Shown here: positions 1 to 7,372 of the stretch, piece after piece
How the letters are laid out: every line of letters starts with the position of its first letter
How positions within the stretch are numbered: the first letter of the stretch is position 1
DNA from: Streptomyces showdoensis
GTDB taxonomy: Bacteria; Actinomycetota; Actinomycetes; Streptomycetales; Streptomycetaceae
Reading direction: 5' to 3'
Assembly (NCBI RefSeq): GCF_039535475.1
Contig: NZ_BAAAXG010000026.1
Coordinates: 4,211,501-4,275,500, forward strand
DNA length: 64,000 nucleotides
Notes under the pieces: model-generated
Database searches by the model: none
Told to the model about the DNA's origin: nothing
What the model saw: only the letters and a program-made list of their open reading frames with translations
Program-made: the position numbers and the translations under genes

Positions 1-2
1 GC

Positions 3-284
3 ATGCAGTGTCCCAAGTGCCACGCGCCCATGCACACGTACAACCGCAACGGTGTCCAGATCGAGCAGTGCAGCGGCTGCCGGGGCATATTCCTGGACTA
101 CGGCGAGCTGGAGGCCCTGACCCGTCTGGAGTCGCAGTGGCAGGCCCCGCCCGCCCCGCCGGCCTACCCGGCGCAGCCCGCGGCTCCGGCCTGGGGCGCT
201 CCGCAGCACGGCGGTCACGGTGGACACCACGGCCACCACGGCGGCCACCACCGCGGGTTCGGCCGGATGCTCTTCTCCTCCTGA
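3..284 (+). CDS. TFIIB-type zinc ribbon protein
   Basis: Small protein of 93 residues with an N-terminal zinc ribbon: Cys3-x2-Cys6 and Cys23-x2-Cys26, followed by the GIFLDYGELEAL segment typical of the zf-TFIIB (PF13453) family. The rest is a Pro/Ala-rich linker and a Gly/His-rich tail that could also bind metal. The ATG at position 3 fits the family, whose members begin right at the first CxxC, so the gene is probably complete although it touches the window edge and its promoter is not visible. The cellular role of this family is not known. A strong hairpin follows the stop codon. Confidence 0.85.
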   Translation: MQCPKCHAPMHTYNRNGVQIEQCSGCRGIFLDYGELEALTRLESQWQAPPAPPAYPAQPAAPAWGAPQHGGHGGHHGHHGGHHRGFGRMLFSS

Positions 285-299
285 GCCCTCCTGACGCAA

Positions 300-322
300 G
301 GCTCCGAGCCCGTCTCGGAGCC
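300..322 (+). terminator. hairpin terminator after zinc-ribbon gene
   Basis: Perfect 9-bp stem GGCTCCGAG / CTCGGAGCC with a 5-nt loop, 16 nt after the stop codon of the zinc-ribbon gene. There is no U-tract, as is usual for Streptomyces terminators. Confidence 0.7.
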
Positions 323-355
323 TCGGCGCCCGGAGTTCGGAGCTCGGGCAACACG

Positions 356-394
356 AAGAAGCCCCCGTCCGCGCGATGCGGCCGGGGGCTTCTT
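356..394 (-). terminator. terminator of the tRNA cluster
   Basis: A 12-bp stem AAGAAGCCCCCG / CGGGGGCTTCTT lies just past the last tRNA of the minus-strand cluster. The loop contains a small CCGC/GCGG stem. It could work in both directions. Confidence 0.7.
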
Positions 395-397
395 GTC

Positions 398-472
398 TGG
401 TGCGCGATACTGGGATTGAACCAGTGACCTCTTCCGTGTCAGGGAAGCGCTCTCCCGCTGAGCTAATCGCGC
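398..472 (-). tRNA. tRNA-Val(GAC)
   Basis: Cloverleaf with 7-bp acceptor stem (GCGCGAT/ATCGCGC), anticodon loop containing GAC and T-arm GGTTCAATCC. The 3' CCA is encoded (TGG at 398-400 on the plus strand). It is the promoter-distal copy of three tRNA-Val(GAC) genes in the cluster. Confidence 0.95.
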
Positions 473-519
473 GGGATGGTCAGGATCGTACAGGACGAGC
501 CCGGACCGGTGGTGCTGCG

Positions 520-591
520 TGCGCGATACTGGGATTGAACCAGTGACCTCTTCCGTGTCAGGGAAGCGCTCTCCCGCTGAGCTAATCGCGC
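520..591 (-). tRNA. tRNA-Val(GAC), second copy
   Basis: The body is identical to the copy at 398-472, with the same GAC anticodon, but CCA is not encoded (GCG at 517-519), so it must be added after transcription. Confidence 0.95.
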
Positions 592-625
592 GGGGGATCC
601 GAAGATCCAGGACCCGAAGATCCAG

Positions 626-697
626 TGGACGATACTGGGATTGAACCAGTGACCCCTTCCGTGTCAGGGAAGTGCTCTCCCGCTGAGCTAATCGTCC
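626..697 (-). tRNA. tRNA-Val(GAC), third copy
   Basis: Same GAC anticodon arm, but a different acceptor stem (GGACGAT/ATCGTCC) and compensated anticodon-stem and variable positions. No encoded CCA. It follows tRNA-Cys in the transcript. Confidence 0.95.
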
Positions 698-698
698 T

Positions 699-772
699 TG
701 GAGGTGGAGACGGGATTTGAACCCGTGTAGACGGCTTTGCAGGCCGTTGCCTCGCCTCTCGGCCACTCCACC
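699..772 (-). tRNA. tRNA-Cys(GCA)
   Basis: Acceptor stem GGTGGAG/CTCCACC, anticodon loop CTGCAAA with GCA anticodon, and T-arm GGGTTCAAATCCC. CCA is encoded at 699-701. Second gene of the minus-strand tRNA operon. Confidence 0.95.
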
Positions 773-811
773 AGGAGTGAATACGGGGGTTCGGGAAGAT
801 CCCCCACATCG

Positions 812-884
812 AGCGGACGACGAGATTCGAACTCGCGACCCTCACCTTGGCAAGGTGATGCTCTACCAACTGAGCCACGTCCGC
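812..884 (-). tRNA. tRNA-Gly(GCC)
   Basis: Acceptor stem GCGGACG/CGTCCGC and anticodon arm CACCTTGCCAAGGTG with GCC. No encoded CCA. First gene of the five-tRNA operon Gly-Cys-Val-Val-Val. Confidence 0.95.
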
Positions 885-926
885 TTGTCTTTTCCGTTTC
901 GCTTGCGCGTCCCGGCGACGTGTTGA

Positions 927-954
927 ACTCTAGCGGATTCCTGGGCCAGCACAA
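927..954 (-). promoter_or_regulatory. probable promoter of the tRNA cluster
   Basis: On the minus strand TTGTGC and TAGAGT are separated by 16 nt, 42 nt upstream of tRNA-Gly. They resemble the Streptomyces HrdB consensus (TTGACN / TANNNT), with a slightly short spacer. Confidence 0.55.
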
Positions 955-1116
955 AAACGCGTTTCCGCAGCGTGCTGACCTGCGGCCCCGCCAGGGGGTC
1001 CGGGAGCGTTCGCACGGCGTTCACTCCCCGTGTTCCCCGAGTGGCGCCCAGCGGCCCCCCGGCGCCCGTCCCCGGGGCCCCGCTCCCTCTCCCCGCCGGG
1101 CCGTGCCCCGCGCGCC

Positions 1117-1122
1117 TAGACT
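1117..1122 (+). promoter_or_regulatory. -10 box of leaderless pabB
   Basis: TAGACT lies 7 nt before the GTG start of pabB, which puts the transcription start at or next to the start codon. No ribosome-binding site is present, which supports a leaderless mRNA. Confidence 0.6.
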
Positions 1123-1129
1123 CGCAACC

Positions 1130-2182
1130 GTGCACCCCCTCGCTCCCATGGCCCGCTTCGGCGGCCTCCTCGCCACCGACCTGCGGGACGTCACCCGTGA
1201 CCCCGAGGCACTGGACTCCTCGGGCTTCTGGGCCGTCTGCGCGGACTTCGAGGGCCGTCTGACCTGCGCCCGCTTCGGCGACGTGCGGCCGGACCCGGTC
1301 CCCGCACCCGTCCCCGGCGCCTGGCGGGGGCCCGCGGCCGGCGACTGGACGTCCTCCCTGGACCGCGCCGCGTACACGGCGGGCGTGCGCCGCGTGCGCG
1401 AGCACATCGCGCGCGGGGAGGTGTACCAGGCGAACCTCTGCCGGGTGATGTCCGCGCCGCTGCCCGATCCGGCCCTCGCCGACGTGGACGCGCTCACCGC
1501 CCTCCTCGCCCGCGGCAACCCGGCCCCTTACGCGGGGACGATCCGGCTGCCGGCGCACGGGGTGGAGATCGCCACCGCGTCCCCGGAGCTCTTCCTGCGC
1601 CGCGAGGGGGCTCTGGTGACCTCCGGGCCGATCAAGGGCACCGGGCGCACGGCCGACGATCTGCTCCCGAAGGACTACGCGGAGAACGTGATGATCGTCG
1701 ACCTGGTCCGCAACGACCTCGGCCGGGTCTGCGAGACCGGCAGCGTCACCGTGCCCGACCTGTGCGCGGTCGAGGAGCACCCCGGCCTGGTCCACCTGGT
1801 CTCCACCGTCAGCGGGCTGCTGCGCGAGGACGCGGGCTGGCCCGGGCTGCTGGCCGCAGCCTTCCCGCCCGGGTCCGTCACGGGCGCGCCCAAGTCCAGC
1901 GCCCTGCGGATCATCGAGGCCCTGGAGACCGTCCCGCGCGGCCCCTACTGCGGCGGCATCGGCTGGGTCGACGCGGACGCGGGCACCGCCGAGCTCGCCG
2001 TCGGCATACGCACCTTCTGGATCGACCGGGCCGAGGGCGCGCTCCGCTTCGGCACCGGCGCCGGGATCACCTGGGGATCGGACCCCGAGGGCGAGTGGGC
2101 GGAGACCGAGCTGAAGGCCTCGCGCCTGGTCGCGATAGCGTCGGGCGCGTACGAGGCGAGCGGAAGGGCCATATCTCGATGA
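1130..2182 (+). CDS. pabB: chorismate-binding protein, aminodeoxychorismate synthase component I
   Basis: A 350-residue member of the chorismate-binding family (PabB/TrpE/MenF). It is expected to convert chorismate to 4-amino-4-deoxychorismate for p-aminobenzoate and folate. Family motifs are clear: GPIKGTG near residue 166, IVDLVRNDLGR near 188 and PPGSVTGAPK near 246. It is shorter than TrpE or full-length PabB because the N-terminal domain is reduced. I chose GTG 1130 because a TAGACT box sits 7 nt upstream and there is no Shine-Dalgarno; ATG 1148 is the alternative. Its stop overlaps the start of pabC (ATGA), so the two are translationally coupled. No glutaminase subunit gene is nearby. 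Confidence 0.88.
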   Translation: MHPLAPMARFGGLLATDLRDVTRDPEALDSSGFWAVCADFEGRLTCARFGDVRPDPVPAPVPGAWRGPAAGDWTSSLDRAAYTAGVRRVREHIARGEVYQANLCRVMSAPLPDPALADVDALTALLARGNPAPYAGTIRLPAHGVEIATASPELFLRREGALVTSGPIKGTGRTADDLLPKDYAENVMIVDLVRNDLGRVCETGSVTVPDLCAVEEHPGLVHLVSTVSGLLREDAGWPGLLAAAFPPGSVTGAPKSSALRIIEALETVPRGPYCGGIGWVDADAGTAELAVGIRTFWIDRAEGALRFGTGAGITWGSDPEGEWAETELKASRLVAIASGAYEASGRAISR

Positions 2183-3009
2183 AACTCTGGGTCAACGGCG
2201 CACTGCACGACGCCGAGACCGCGCAGGTGTCCGTCCTCGACCACGGTCTGACCGTGGGCGACGGCATCTTCGAGACGGTCAAGGCCGAGCGCGGCGAAAC
2301 CTTTGCTCTCACCCTCCACCTGGAGCGGCTCACCCGCTCCGCGCGCGGCCTCGGGCTGCCCGACCCGGACCTCGACGAGGTCCGCCGGGCCTGCGCCGCC
2401 GTCCTGGAGGCGAACCCGATGGAGCTCGGCCGGCTCCGCATCACGTACACCGGCGGCCTCTCCCCGCTCGGCTCCGAGCGCGGCGACGCGGGCCCCAGCC
2501 TCGTCGTGGCCCTCGGCGGGACGAGCCGGCGCCCCGACTCCACCGCGGTGATCACCGTCCCGTGGACGCGCAACGAGCGCGGCGCGCTCACGGGCCTGAA
2601 GACCACCTCGTACGCGGAGAACGTCGTGGCCCTCGCCAGGGCGCGGGAGCGGGGGGCCTCGGAGGCGCTCTTCGGCAACACCGTCGGGCAGCTCTGCGAG
2701 GGCACCGGCTCCAACGTCTTCGTGGTGCTCGACGGCCGCGTCCACACCCCGCCGGTCTCCTCCGGCTGCCTCGCGGGCATCACGCGCGCGCTCGCCGTGG
2801 AGTGGACCGGGGCCGTGGAGACCGACCTCCCGCTGGAGGTGCTGGAGAGCGCCGAGGAGATCTTCCTGACCTCGACGCTGCGGGACGTCCAGGCCGTCCA
2901 CCGGGTGGACGGCCGGGAGCTCGCCGGGGCACCGGGGCCGGTCACCGCCAAGGCGATGCGGGTCTTCGACGAGCGGGCCGCCCAGGACCGGGATCCGCGC
3001 CTCGGATAG
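2179..3009 (+). CDS. pabC: aminotransferase class IV, 4-amino-4-deoxychorismate lyase
   Basis: A 276-residue PLP enzyme of fold type IV. The likely reaction is removal of pyruvate from aminodeoxychorismate to give p-aminobenzoate, the step after PabB. The Schiff-base lysine is Lys141 in GLKTTSYAENV, and the phosphate-binding segment GNTVGQLCEGTGSNVF follows. The N-terminal VLDHGLTVGDGIFET stretch is typical of the family, shared by branched-chain and D-amino-acid aminotransferases, so substrate rests on linkage to pabB. ATG 2179 overlaps the pabB stop by ATGA. Confidence 0.88.
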   Translation: MKLWVNGALHDAETAQVSVLDHGLTVGDGIFETVKAERGETFALTLHLERLTRSARGLGLPDPDLDEVRRACAAVLEANPMELGRLRITYTGGLSPLGSERGDAGPSLVVALGGTSRRPDSTAVITVPWTRNERGALTGLKTTSYAENVVALARARERGASEALFGNTVGQLCEGTGSNVFVVLDGRVHTPPVSSGCLAGITRALAVEWTGAVETDLPLEVLESAEEIFLTSTLRDVQAVHRVDGRELAGAPGPVTAKAMRVFDERAAQDRDPRLG

Positions 3010-3064
3010 CGCCGGCGCGCAAAACGGGATGACGGGTGGGCGTCCGGTGGGTACAACTCCCGTG

Positions 3065-3904
3065 ATGACCACCACCCTGCGGCCGTCCGAGCCGCTCCAG
3101 CAGTCCGCCGACGGCGGCCGTTCGCGCGGCTACGACATCTGTGTGAACAGCCGCCGGGTCGGTTCCGTCCGGCTCTCCACCGACGCGGCCTTCGGCGGCG
3201 CCGTGGGCGTGATCGAGGACCTCGCGGTCGACGAGCGTGACCGGGGCAGGGGGCGCGGCACGGTGGCGGCGCTCGCCTCGGAGGAGGTGCTGCGCGGCTG
3301 GGGCTGCGGCGAGGTGCGGATCTCGGTGCCCACGGCGGCGGCGCCCGCGCTGCGGCTGGCCGGCGCGCTCGGCTACACCGAGCGCAGCCGGAACATGGTC
3401 AAGGAGCTGGCCGGCGAGATGCCGGAGCTGCCGCGGGGCTTCGCGTTCCGGCCGGTCACCGAGCCGGAGTTCGCGGAGTGGTCGGCGCGGTCCATGGCCG
3501 CCTTCGCGCAGAGCTGGATCGACCGGGGGATGCCGGCGGAGCTGGCCTTCGCCAAGGCCGAGGACAGCCGCCGCAGGTTCCTGCCGGAGGGTCTCGCGAC
3601 CCCGGGCGTCTCGGTGGTCGTCGCCGTGCGGGACGGGGACGTCGTGGGGTACCTCTGGACCGGCGGGATCGAGCTGGAGCCGGGGGACCGCGCGGGCTTC
3701 GTCTTCGAGGTCGAGGTCGCCGAGGAGCAGCGCGGCAAGGGGTACGGCCGGGGCCTGATGGTGCTGGCCGAGCGCCTGTCGCTGGCGGCCGGGGAGAGCC
3801 TGCTCGGACTGCACGTCTTCGCGGGCAACACCCCGGCGATCCGGCTCTACGAGTCGCTGGGCTACCGCACGACCCACGTCAACAGCGCCAAGACGCTGCG
3901 GTAG
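3065..3904 (+). CDS. GNAT acetyltransferase with two GNAT domains
   Basis: A 279-residue protein with two tandem GNAT folds. The first (about residues 15-115) carries RDRGRGRGTVAAL and the second (about 125-279) carries QRGKGYGRGLMVL; both fit the acetyl-CoA pyrophosphate loop R/Q-x2-G-x-G/A. The C-terminal NTPAIRLYESLGY segment is a classic GNAT ending. The substrate cannot be told from the sequence. ATG 3065 is chosen; GTG 3062 is in frame just before it. It is separated from pabC by 55 nt and is convergent with the DsbA-like gene. Confidence 0.85.
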   Translation: MTTTLRPSEPLQQSADGGRSRGYDICVNSRRVGSVRLSTDAAFGGAVGVIEDLAVDERDRGRGRGTVAALASEEVLRGWGCGEVRISVPTAAAPALRLAGALGYTERSRNMVKELAGEMPELPRGFAFRPVTEPEFAEWSARSMAAFAQSWIDRGMPAELAFAKAEDSRRRFLPEGLATPGVSVVVAVRDGDVVGYLWTGGIELEPGDRAGFVFEVEVAEEQRGKGYGRGLMVLAERLSLAAGESLLGLHVFAGNTPAIRLYESLGYRTTHVNSAKTLR

Positions 3905-3923
3905 GCCGTGGGGGAGCGGGGGC

Positions 3924-4436
3924 TCAGCCCTTCAGGAGGCGGTCGGTGATCTCCTCGATGCGCTCGCGCAGGCCGTCCTGGCTCTGGCCGCCGTCGAGCC
4001 GCTCGCCGTCGATCACGTAGGTCGGGGTGCCGGTGACCTTGATCGCCTTGCCCTCGGCCTCGTCCGCGTCGACCGTCAGCAGGTGCCGGCCGTCGATCAG
4101 GGCGGTGTCGAACTCCTCGGCGTCCAGGCCCAGTTCGCCCGCCACCTCCAGCAGGACCGGCTCGCCGCGCTCGCCGAGCTCCTCGGTCCTGGCCAGCAGC
4201 GCCTCGGTGTACTCCCAGCCCTTGCCCTGCTCGGTCGCCTCCTCGGCGGCCTGGGCGGCGGCGTACGCGTGCTTGTGCTTGGCCAGCGGGAAGTGGCGCA
4301 GCTGTACGTCGATGCGCTCGCCGTACTTCTCGCGCAGCGCGCGCACGTCGTCGAGCGCCTTGAAGCAGTCGGGGCACTGGAGGTCGAACCAGGCCTCCAG
4401 GACGACGGGGGAGGCGGGGGTGGTGGACTCACTCAT
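3924..4436 (-). CDS. DsbA-family (thioredoxin-fold) protein
   Basis: A 170-residue protein of the DsbA-like thioredoxin fold. The redox motif is C21-P-D-C24 in WFDLQCPDCFKALDD, followed by a helical insertion and the cis-proline loop GTPTYVIDG near residue 135. It lacks a signal peptide or membrane segment, so it should act in the cytoplasm, for example as a disulfide reductase or isomerase; the true substrate is unknown. Start ATG 4436 follows a GGGAG-like ribosome site. Its end is only 19 bp from the convergent GNAT gene. Confidence 0.85.
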   Translation of the reverse strand: MSESTTPASPVVLEAWFDLQCPDCFKALDDVRALREKYGERIDVQLRHFPLAKHKHAYAAAQAAEEATEQGKGWEYTEALLARTEELGERGEPVLLEVAGELGLDAEEFDTALIDGRHLLTVDADEAEGKAIKVTGTPTYVIDGERLDGGQSQDGLRERIEEITDRLLKG

Positions 4437-4571
4437 GGGAAGAGTCTCCCATCCGCCCCTCCCTGGGGGACGACCCGGAGATCTCCCTGATCCGGGCCCT
4501 GGGGCATGGCCGGAAGGGGCCGCGGCGGTGCAGGATGGAAGGGACGTATCACCCGGGATCTGGAGGACCGC

Positions 4572-4997
4572 ATGCTCGCCGAGACCATCTGCTCCGCGGT
4601 GTCCGTGGCGGGCCTCGGCATCGCCGCGGTCACGGCGTACCGCAAGCGGTTCCTGTCGGCGGCCCGCGTGGCCGCCTATTCCCTGGTGCCGCTGGGGCTC
4701 GTGATGACCGGTGCCGTGGCCTGGCTCGCGGACACGGCGTTCAGCCCGACCGCCTGGGCCGGCTTCGGCGTGCTGGGCGCGGCCTGGCTGATGCTTTCGA
4801 CCACGCGCGCGGTCGAGCGGCGGCGGGCCGGGCGCGGGGTGACCGGCCGGGGCGATACCCCGGAGGCCGTGGCGCCGCGGGCGTCCGCGCCCTCGATCGG
4901 CGCGGGGCAGCGCGCGGCGGCCCCCAAGCCGCAGGCGAAGCCGGCCGACGAGGACTTCAGCGACATCGAGGCGATTCTGAAGAAGCACGGAATTTGA
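4572..4997 (+). CDS. small membrane protein, conserved hypothetical
   Basis: A 141-residue protein with two or three membrane segments in the first 80 residues (MLAETICSAVSVAGLGIAAV, then SLVPLGLVMTGAVAWLA and FGVLGAAWLMLS). A basic, Ala/Pro-rich cytoplasmic linker and an acidic tail ending EDFSDIEAILKKHGI follow. The tail looks like a conserved short docking element. No function is known. Start ATG 4572 is preceded by GGAGG at 4562-4566. It is divergent from the DsbA-like gene. Confidence 0.75.
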   Translation: MLAETICSAVSVAGLGIAAVTAYRKRFLSAARVAAYSLVPLGLVMTGAVAWLADTAFSPTAWAGFGVLGAAWLMLSTTRAVERRRAGRGVTGRGDTPEAVAPRASAPSIGAGQRAAAPKPQAKPADEDFSDIEAILKKHGI

Positions 4998-5140
4998 CCG
5001 GGATCCGACGGTGAGCTGACTGCTTCTGGCGGTTCTCGGCGCTTCTCGATCCCGGCGTCCACGGGATGGGGTGAACGGGCCCTGCCGTGGGGTGTGTTGC
5101 GCGATCTTCGGGGTCGGCGGTGCGCCATCATCCCCCCGAG

Positions 5141-5323
5141 ATGCTGGATACCTCGCGGGACCCCGCCCCCGCCTCCGCCCCTGCCCCCACGCCCGCGGCG
5201 AGCGCCCCGGAGGAGCCGCGCGGCTGTCTGTTCGCGCTCTCCCAGCCGCCGCTGATGATCTTCCTCGCGGTCATCGGCGCCCTGCTGCTGATGGCCGCCC
5301 TCCACGATCTGTTCCTGCTGTGA
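5141..5323 (+). CDS. very small single-pass membrane protein, hypothetical
   Basis: A 60-residue ORF: a Pro/Ala-rich N-terminal half (APASAPAPTPAASAP) and a single hydrophobic C-terminal segment PLMIFLAVIGALLLMAALHDL. Codon use is strongly GC3-biased, which supports coding. The start ATG 5141 has no obvious ribosome site. Function unknown; similar tail-anchored microproteins are common in Streptomyces. Confidence 0.5.
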   Translation: MLDTSRDPAPASAPAPTPAASAPEEPRGCLFALSQPPLMIFLAVIGALLLMAALHDLFLL

Positions 5324-5353
5324 GACCGGCGGCGCGGCCGGCTCCGGGCCGGC

Positions 5354-5911
5354 TCAGCCCGCGGCTTCCTTGCGGCGGGCCCGGTAGGCGGCGACGTGGA
5401 GGCGGTTTCCGCAGGTCCGGCTGTCGCAGTAGCGGCGGGAGCGGTTGCGGGAGAGGTCGACGAAGGCCCGGCCGCAGTCCGGCGCCTCGCAGCGGCGCAG
5501 CCGCTCCTGCTCGCCCGCCACGACGATGAAGGCCAGCGCCATGCCGCAGTCGGCCGCCAGGTGGTCGGAGACCGAGGCGCCCGGCGCGAAGTAGTGCACG
5601 TGCCAGTCGTAGCCGTCGTGGTCCGTGAGCTGCGGGGTCGTGCCCGCGGAGGCGACCAGCTGGTTGATCAGGGTGGCCGCGATCCGGGCGTCCGGGGCGG
5701 AGAAGACCGCGGTGAAGCGGTCGCGCACGTCCCGTACGGCCCGCAGGTCCCCGGCCCCCAGCTCGCCCACGTCGCTGATCTTGTGGGCGCGCACGAAGGT
5801 CCGCAGCGCCGGGATGTCGTCGAGCTCGTCCTCGCGGTCGCCCTGGGGGGCGGTGTTCATCAGATCGACGACGGTGTCGAGGGCGATCCGGGTGTCGTGG
5901 GGGATGAGCAC
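5354..5911 (-). CDS. CGNR zinc-finger protein, putative transcriptional regulator
   Basis: A 185-residue protein with the C-terminal CGNR zinc finger: CEAPDCGRAF, then RRYCDSRTCGNRLHVAAYRARRK, residues about 140-180. The N-terminal part is the ABATE-like domain usual in this family of putative stress-response regulators. The DNA target and signal are unknown. GTG 5911 is chosen because AGGGAG lies upstream and the preceding in-frame codons (up to 5998) look non-coding; a TAGAGT box at 5959-5964 on the minus strand could be its -10. Confidence 0.8.
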   Translation of the reverse strand: MLIPHDTRIALDTVVDLMNTAPQGDREDELDDIPALRTFVRAHKISDVGELGAGDLRAVRDVRDRFTAVFSAPDARIAATLINQLVASAGTTPQLTDHDGYDWHVHYFAPGASVSDHLAADCGMALAFIVVAGEQERLRRCEAPDCGRAFVDLSRNRSRRYCDSRTCGNRLHVAAYRARRKEAAG

Positions 5912-5982
5912 GCTTCGCTCCCTGGCCGGCTGCGGGCGGGTGCCCGCGAATTGCGCTGACTCTAGCGCGACCCGGAAACGGG

Positions 5983-6029
5983 CATCGGCGCCCCGCACCG
6001 CGCCGGCTGCGCGGTGGGAGGCGCCGATG
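5983..6029 (-). terminator. long hairpin downstream of ssgB
   Basis: CATCGGCGCC (5983-5992) pairs with GGCGCCGATG (6020-6029), then a 3x3 internal loop, then CACCGCGC / GCGCGGTG with a 5-nt loop. It is placed to end ssgB transcription before the CGNR gene. Confidence 0.65.
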
Positions 6030-6101
6030 TCGTACGTATGCGACTGCCCGCGCGGCGCCGTCTCCCCGAGTCGGACGGCGCCGTGCGGCTCTCGGCCTGG
6101 C

Positions 6102-6515
6102 TCAGCTGTCGGCCAGGATGTGGGAGAGCTCCGTGTCGAGGTCGAAGTGCCGGTGCTCGGTGCCCGGTGGCACGGCAGCGTCGGTCCTCTTCAGGAACGA
6201 CTCCAGGGCCCTCGCAGGGGCCTCGAGCAGGGCTTCGCCCTCGGGAGAGCTCAGCGCGATGCAGACGACGCCCTGGCCATGGCTACGGGACGGCCAGACC
6301 CGGACGTCGCCCGTGCCGGTGGGCCGGTGCAGCCCCTCGGCGAGAAGGTCGCGGGCGAAGACCCATTCGACCGTCTCTTCGGCTCCGGTGTGGAAGGTGG
6401 CGTGCACGGCATACGGATCGGCCGTGTCATACCGCAGGCCCGCGGGTACAGGCAGTGATGACTCGCTCGACACAACGAGGCGCAGGTGCAGCTCGCAGCT
6501 GACCGTGGTGTTCAT
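6102..6515 (-). CDS. ssgB: sporulation-specific cell division protein SsgB
   Basis: A 137-residue SsgA-like protein that appears nearly identical to S. coelicolor SsgB as I recall it. SsgB marks the future septum sites in aerial hyphae and recruits FtsZ for sporulation-specific division; it works with SsgA and the membrane. The start MNTTVSCELHLRLVVSS and the body RYDTADPYAVHATFHTGAEETVEWVFARDLL are diagnostic. ATG 6515 is the family start. A long intergenic region with a possible stress-sigma promoter lies upstream, divergent from the TIGR02611 gene. Confidence 0.95.
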   Translation of the reverse strand: MNTTVSCELHLRLVVSSESSLPVPAGLRYDTADPYAVHATFHTGAEETVEWVFARDLLAEGLHRPTGTGDVRVWPSRSHGQGVVCIALSSPEGEALLEAPARALESFLKRTDAAVPPGTEHRHFDLDTELSHILADS

Positions 6516-6576
6516 AAGCGCCAGGGCCTTTCGCTCAGTGTGCGCTCGGGGATTCGCACGTCGGCGAAATCGACAT

Positions 6577-6601
6577 GCCACCTACAGTGCCGTTGTAAAC
6601 C
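6577..6601 (-). promoter_or_regulatory. possible sigma-H-like promoter of ssgB
   Basis: On the minus strand GTTT and GGTGGC are separated by 14 nt, about 60 nt upstream of the ssgB start. SigH/SigB-type promoters of Streptomyces read about GNNTN14-16GGGTAY, so the match is partial. ssgB of S. coelicolor is reported to be SigH-dependent; the match here is my inference. Confidence 0.35.
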
Positions 6602-6692
6602 CCTCTGTCTGTTTTGTGATCGTTCAGGTAGCTCGTATGGACGCGTGTAACTTTGGGTAATACAGCCATTCCGGCAAGGTCGGCCCGTCCGG

Positions 6693-6698
6693 TAGGTT
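6693..6698 (+). promoter_or_regulatory. -10 box of leaderless TIGR02611 gene
   Basis: TAGGTT is 6 nt before the ATG at 6705, so the mRNA probably begins at the start codon. Confidence 0.5.
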
Positions 6699-6704
6699 GG
6701 GGCC

Positions 6705-7163
6705 ATGAATGCGGAGAGTGACGAGCGCACGGGGGAGTCCGCGGTGGACGGCGAGCGCGGTCCGGAGAAGCCCGGAGGCGGCGGTGGCGAGGCCGAGCTG
6801 GGGTCCAGGGCCCCCGAGTTCATCAAGGCCCGCCGGACCCTGCACCTGAGCTGGCAGGTCGGCGTCTTCGTCGTGGGCCTCGCCGTCGTCGGCGCCGGCA
6901 TCGTGATGCTGCCCCTGCCCGGCCCCGGCTGGCTGGTGATCTTCGCCGGCATGGCGATCTGGGCGACCGAGTTCGTCTGGGCCCAGCTGGTGCTCCGCTG
7001 GACCAAGCGGAAGGTCACCGAGGCGGCCCAGCGGGCCCTCGACCCCAAGGTCCGGCGCCGGAACATCATCCTCACCACGGTCGGTCTGGTGATCGTCGCG
7101 GCACTCTGCGCCGTCTACCTCTGGAAGTTCGGCTTCGTCATGCCGTGGAAGATCGACGAGTGA
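6705..7163 (+). CDS. TIGR02611 family integral membrane protein
   Basis: A 152-residue actinobacterial membrane protein. After a charged N-terminus (about 40 residues) come membrane segments at QVGVFVVGLAVVGAGIVMLPL and WLVIFAGMAIWATEFVWAQ, and a last one at IILTTVGLVIVAALCAVYLW. The PLPGPGWLVIFAG motif between the first two is the signature of TIGR02611. Function unknown. No ribosome site precedes the ATG; the TAGGTT box makes it likely leaderless. It is divergent from ssgB. Confidence 0.8.
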   Translation: MNAESDERTGESAVDGERGPEKPGGGGGEAELGSRAPEFIKARRTLHLSWQVGVFVVGLAVVGAGIVMLPLPGPGWLVIFAGMAIWATEFVWAQLVLRWTKRKVTEAAQRALDPKVRRRNIILTTVGLVIVAALCAVYLWKFGFVMPWKIDE

Positions 7164-7217
7164 CCCGCGGATGGTGCGGGAGCCCCGCTGACATGGGGTA
7201 ATGTTTGCGGTGCGCCC

Positions 7218-7292
7218 GGGCGATTAGCTCAGTGGGAGAGCACTTCGTTCACACCGAAGGGGTCACTGGTTCGAACCCAGTATCGCCCACCA
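7218..7292 (+). tRNA. tRNA-Val(CAC), copy 1
   Basis: Acceptor stem GGGCGAT/ATCGCCC, anticodon loop TTCACAC with CAC, T-arm GGTTCGAACCC, encoded CCA at 7290-7292. TAATGT at 7199-7204 is a likely -10 box. A long hairpin follows. Confidence 0.95.
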
Positions 7293-7299
7293 CCCGGCC

Positions 7300-7335
7300 C
7301 GAAGGCCCGGAGACGACACCGTCTCCGGGCCTTCG
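7300..7335 (+). terminator. terminator after tRNA-Val(CAC) copy 1
   Basis: Perfect 16-bp stem starting CGAAGGCCCGGAGACG with a 4-nt loop, 8 nt after the tRNA CCA. It also lies just past the 3' end of the convergent membrane-protein gene. Confidence 0.8.
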
Positions 7336-7372
7336 GCGTTCCCCCGGGCCGGCGCACCGGCCCGGCGGCCGC

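Noticed and set aside
398..884. Integration site of a mobile element at the tRNA cluster
   Set aside because: No integrase, excisionase or duplicated tRNA 3' end was found on either side; the neighbouring genes look like core chromosome.
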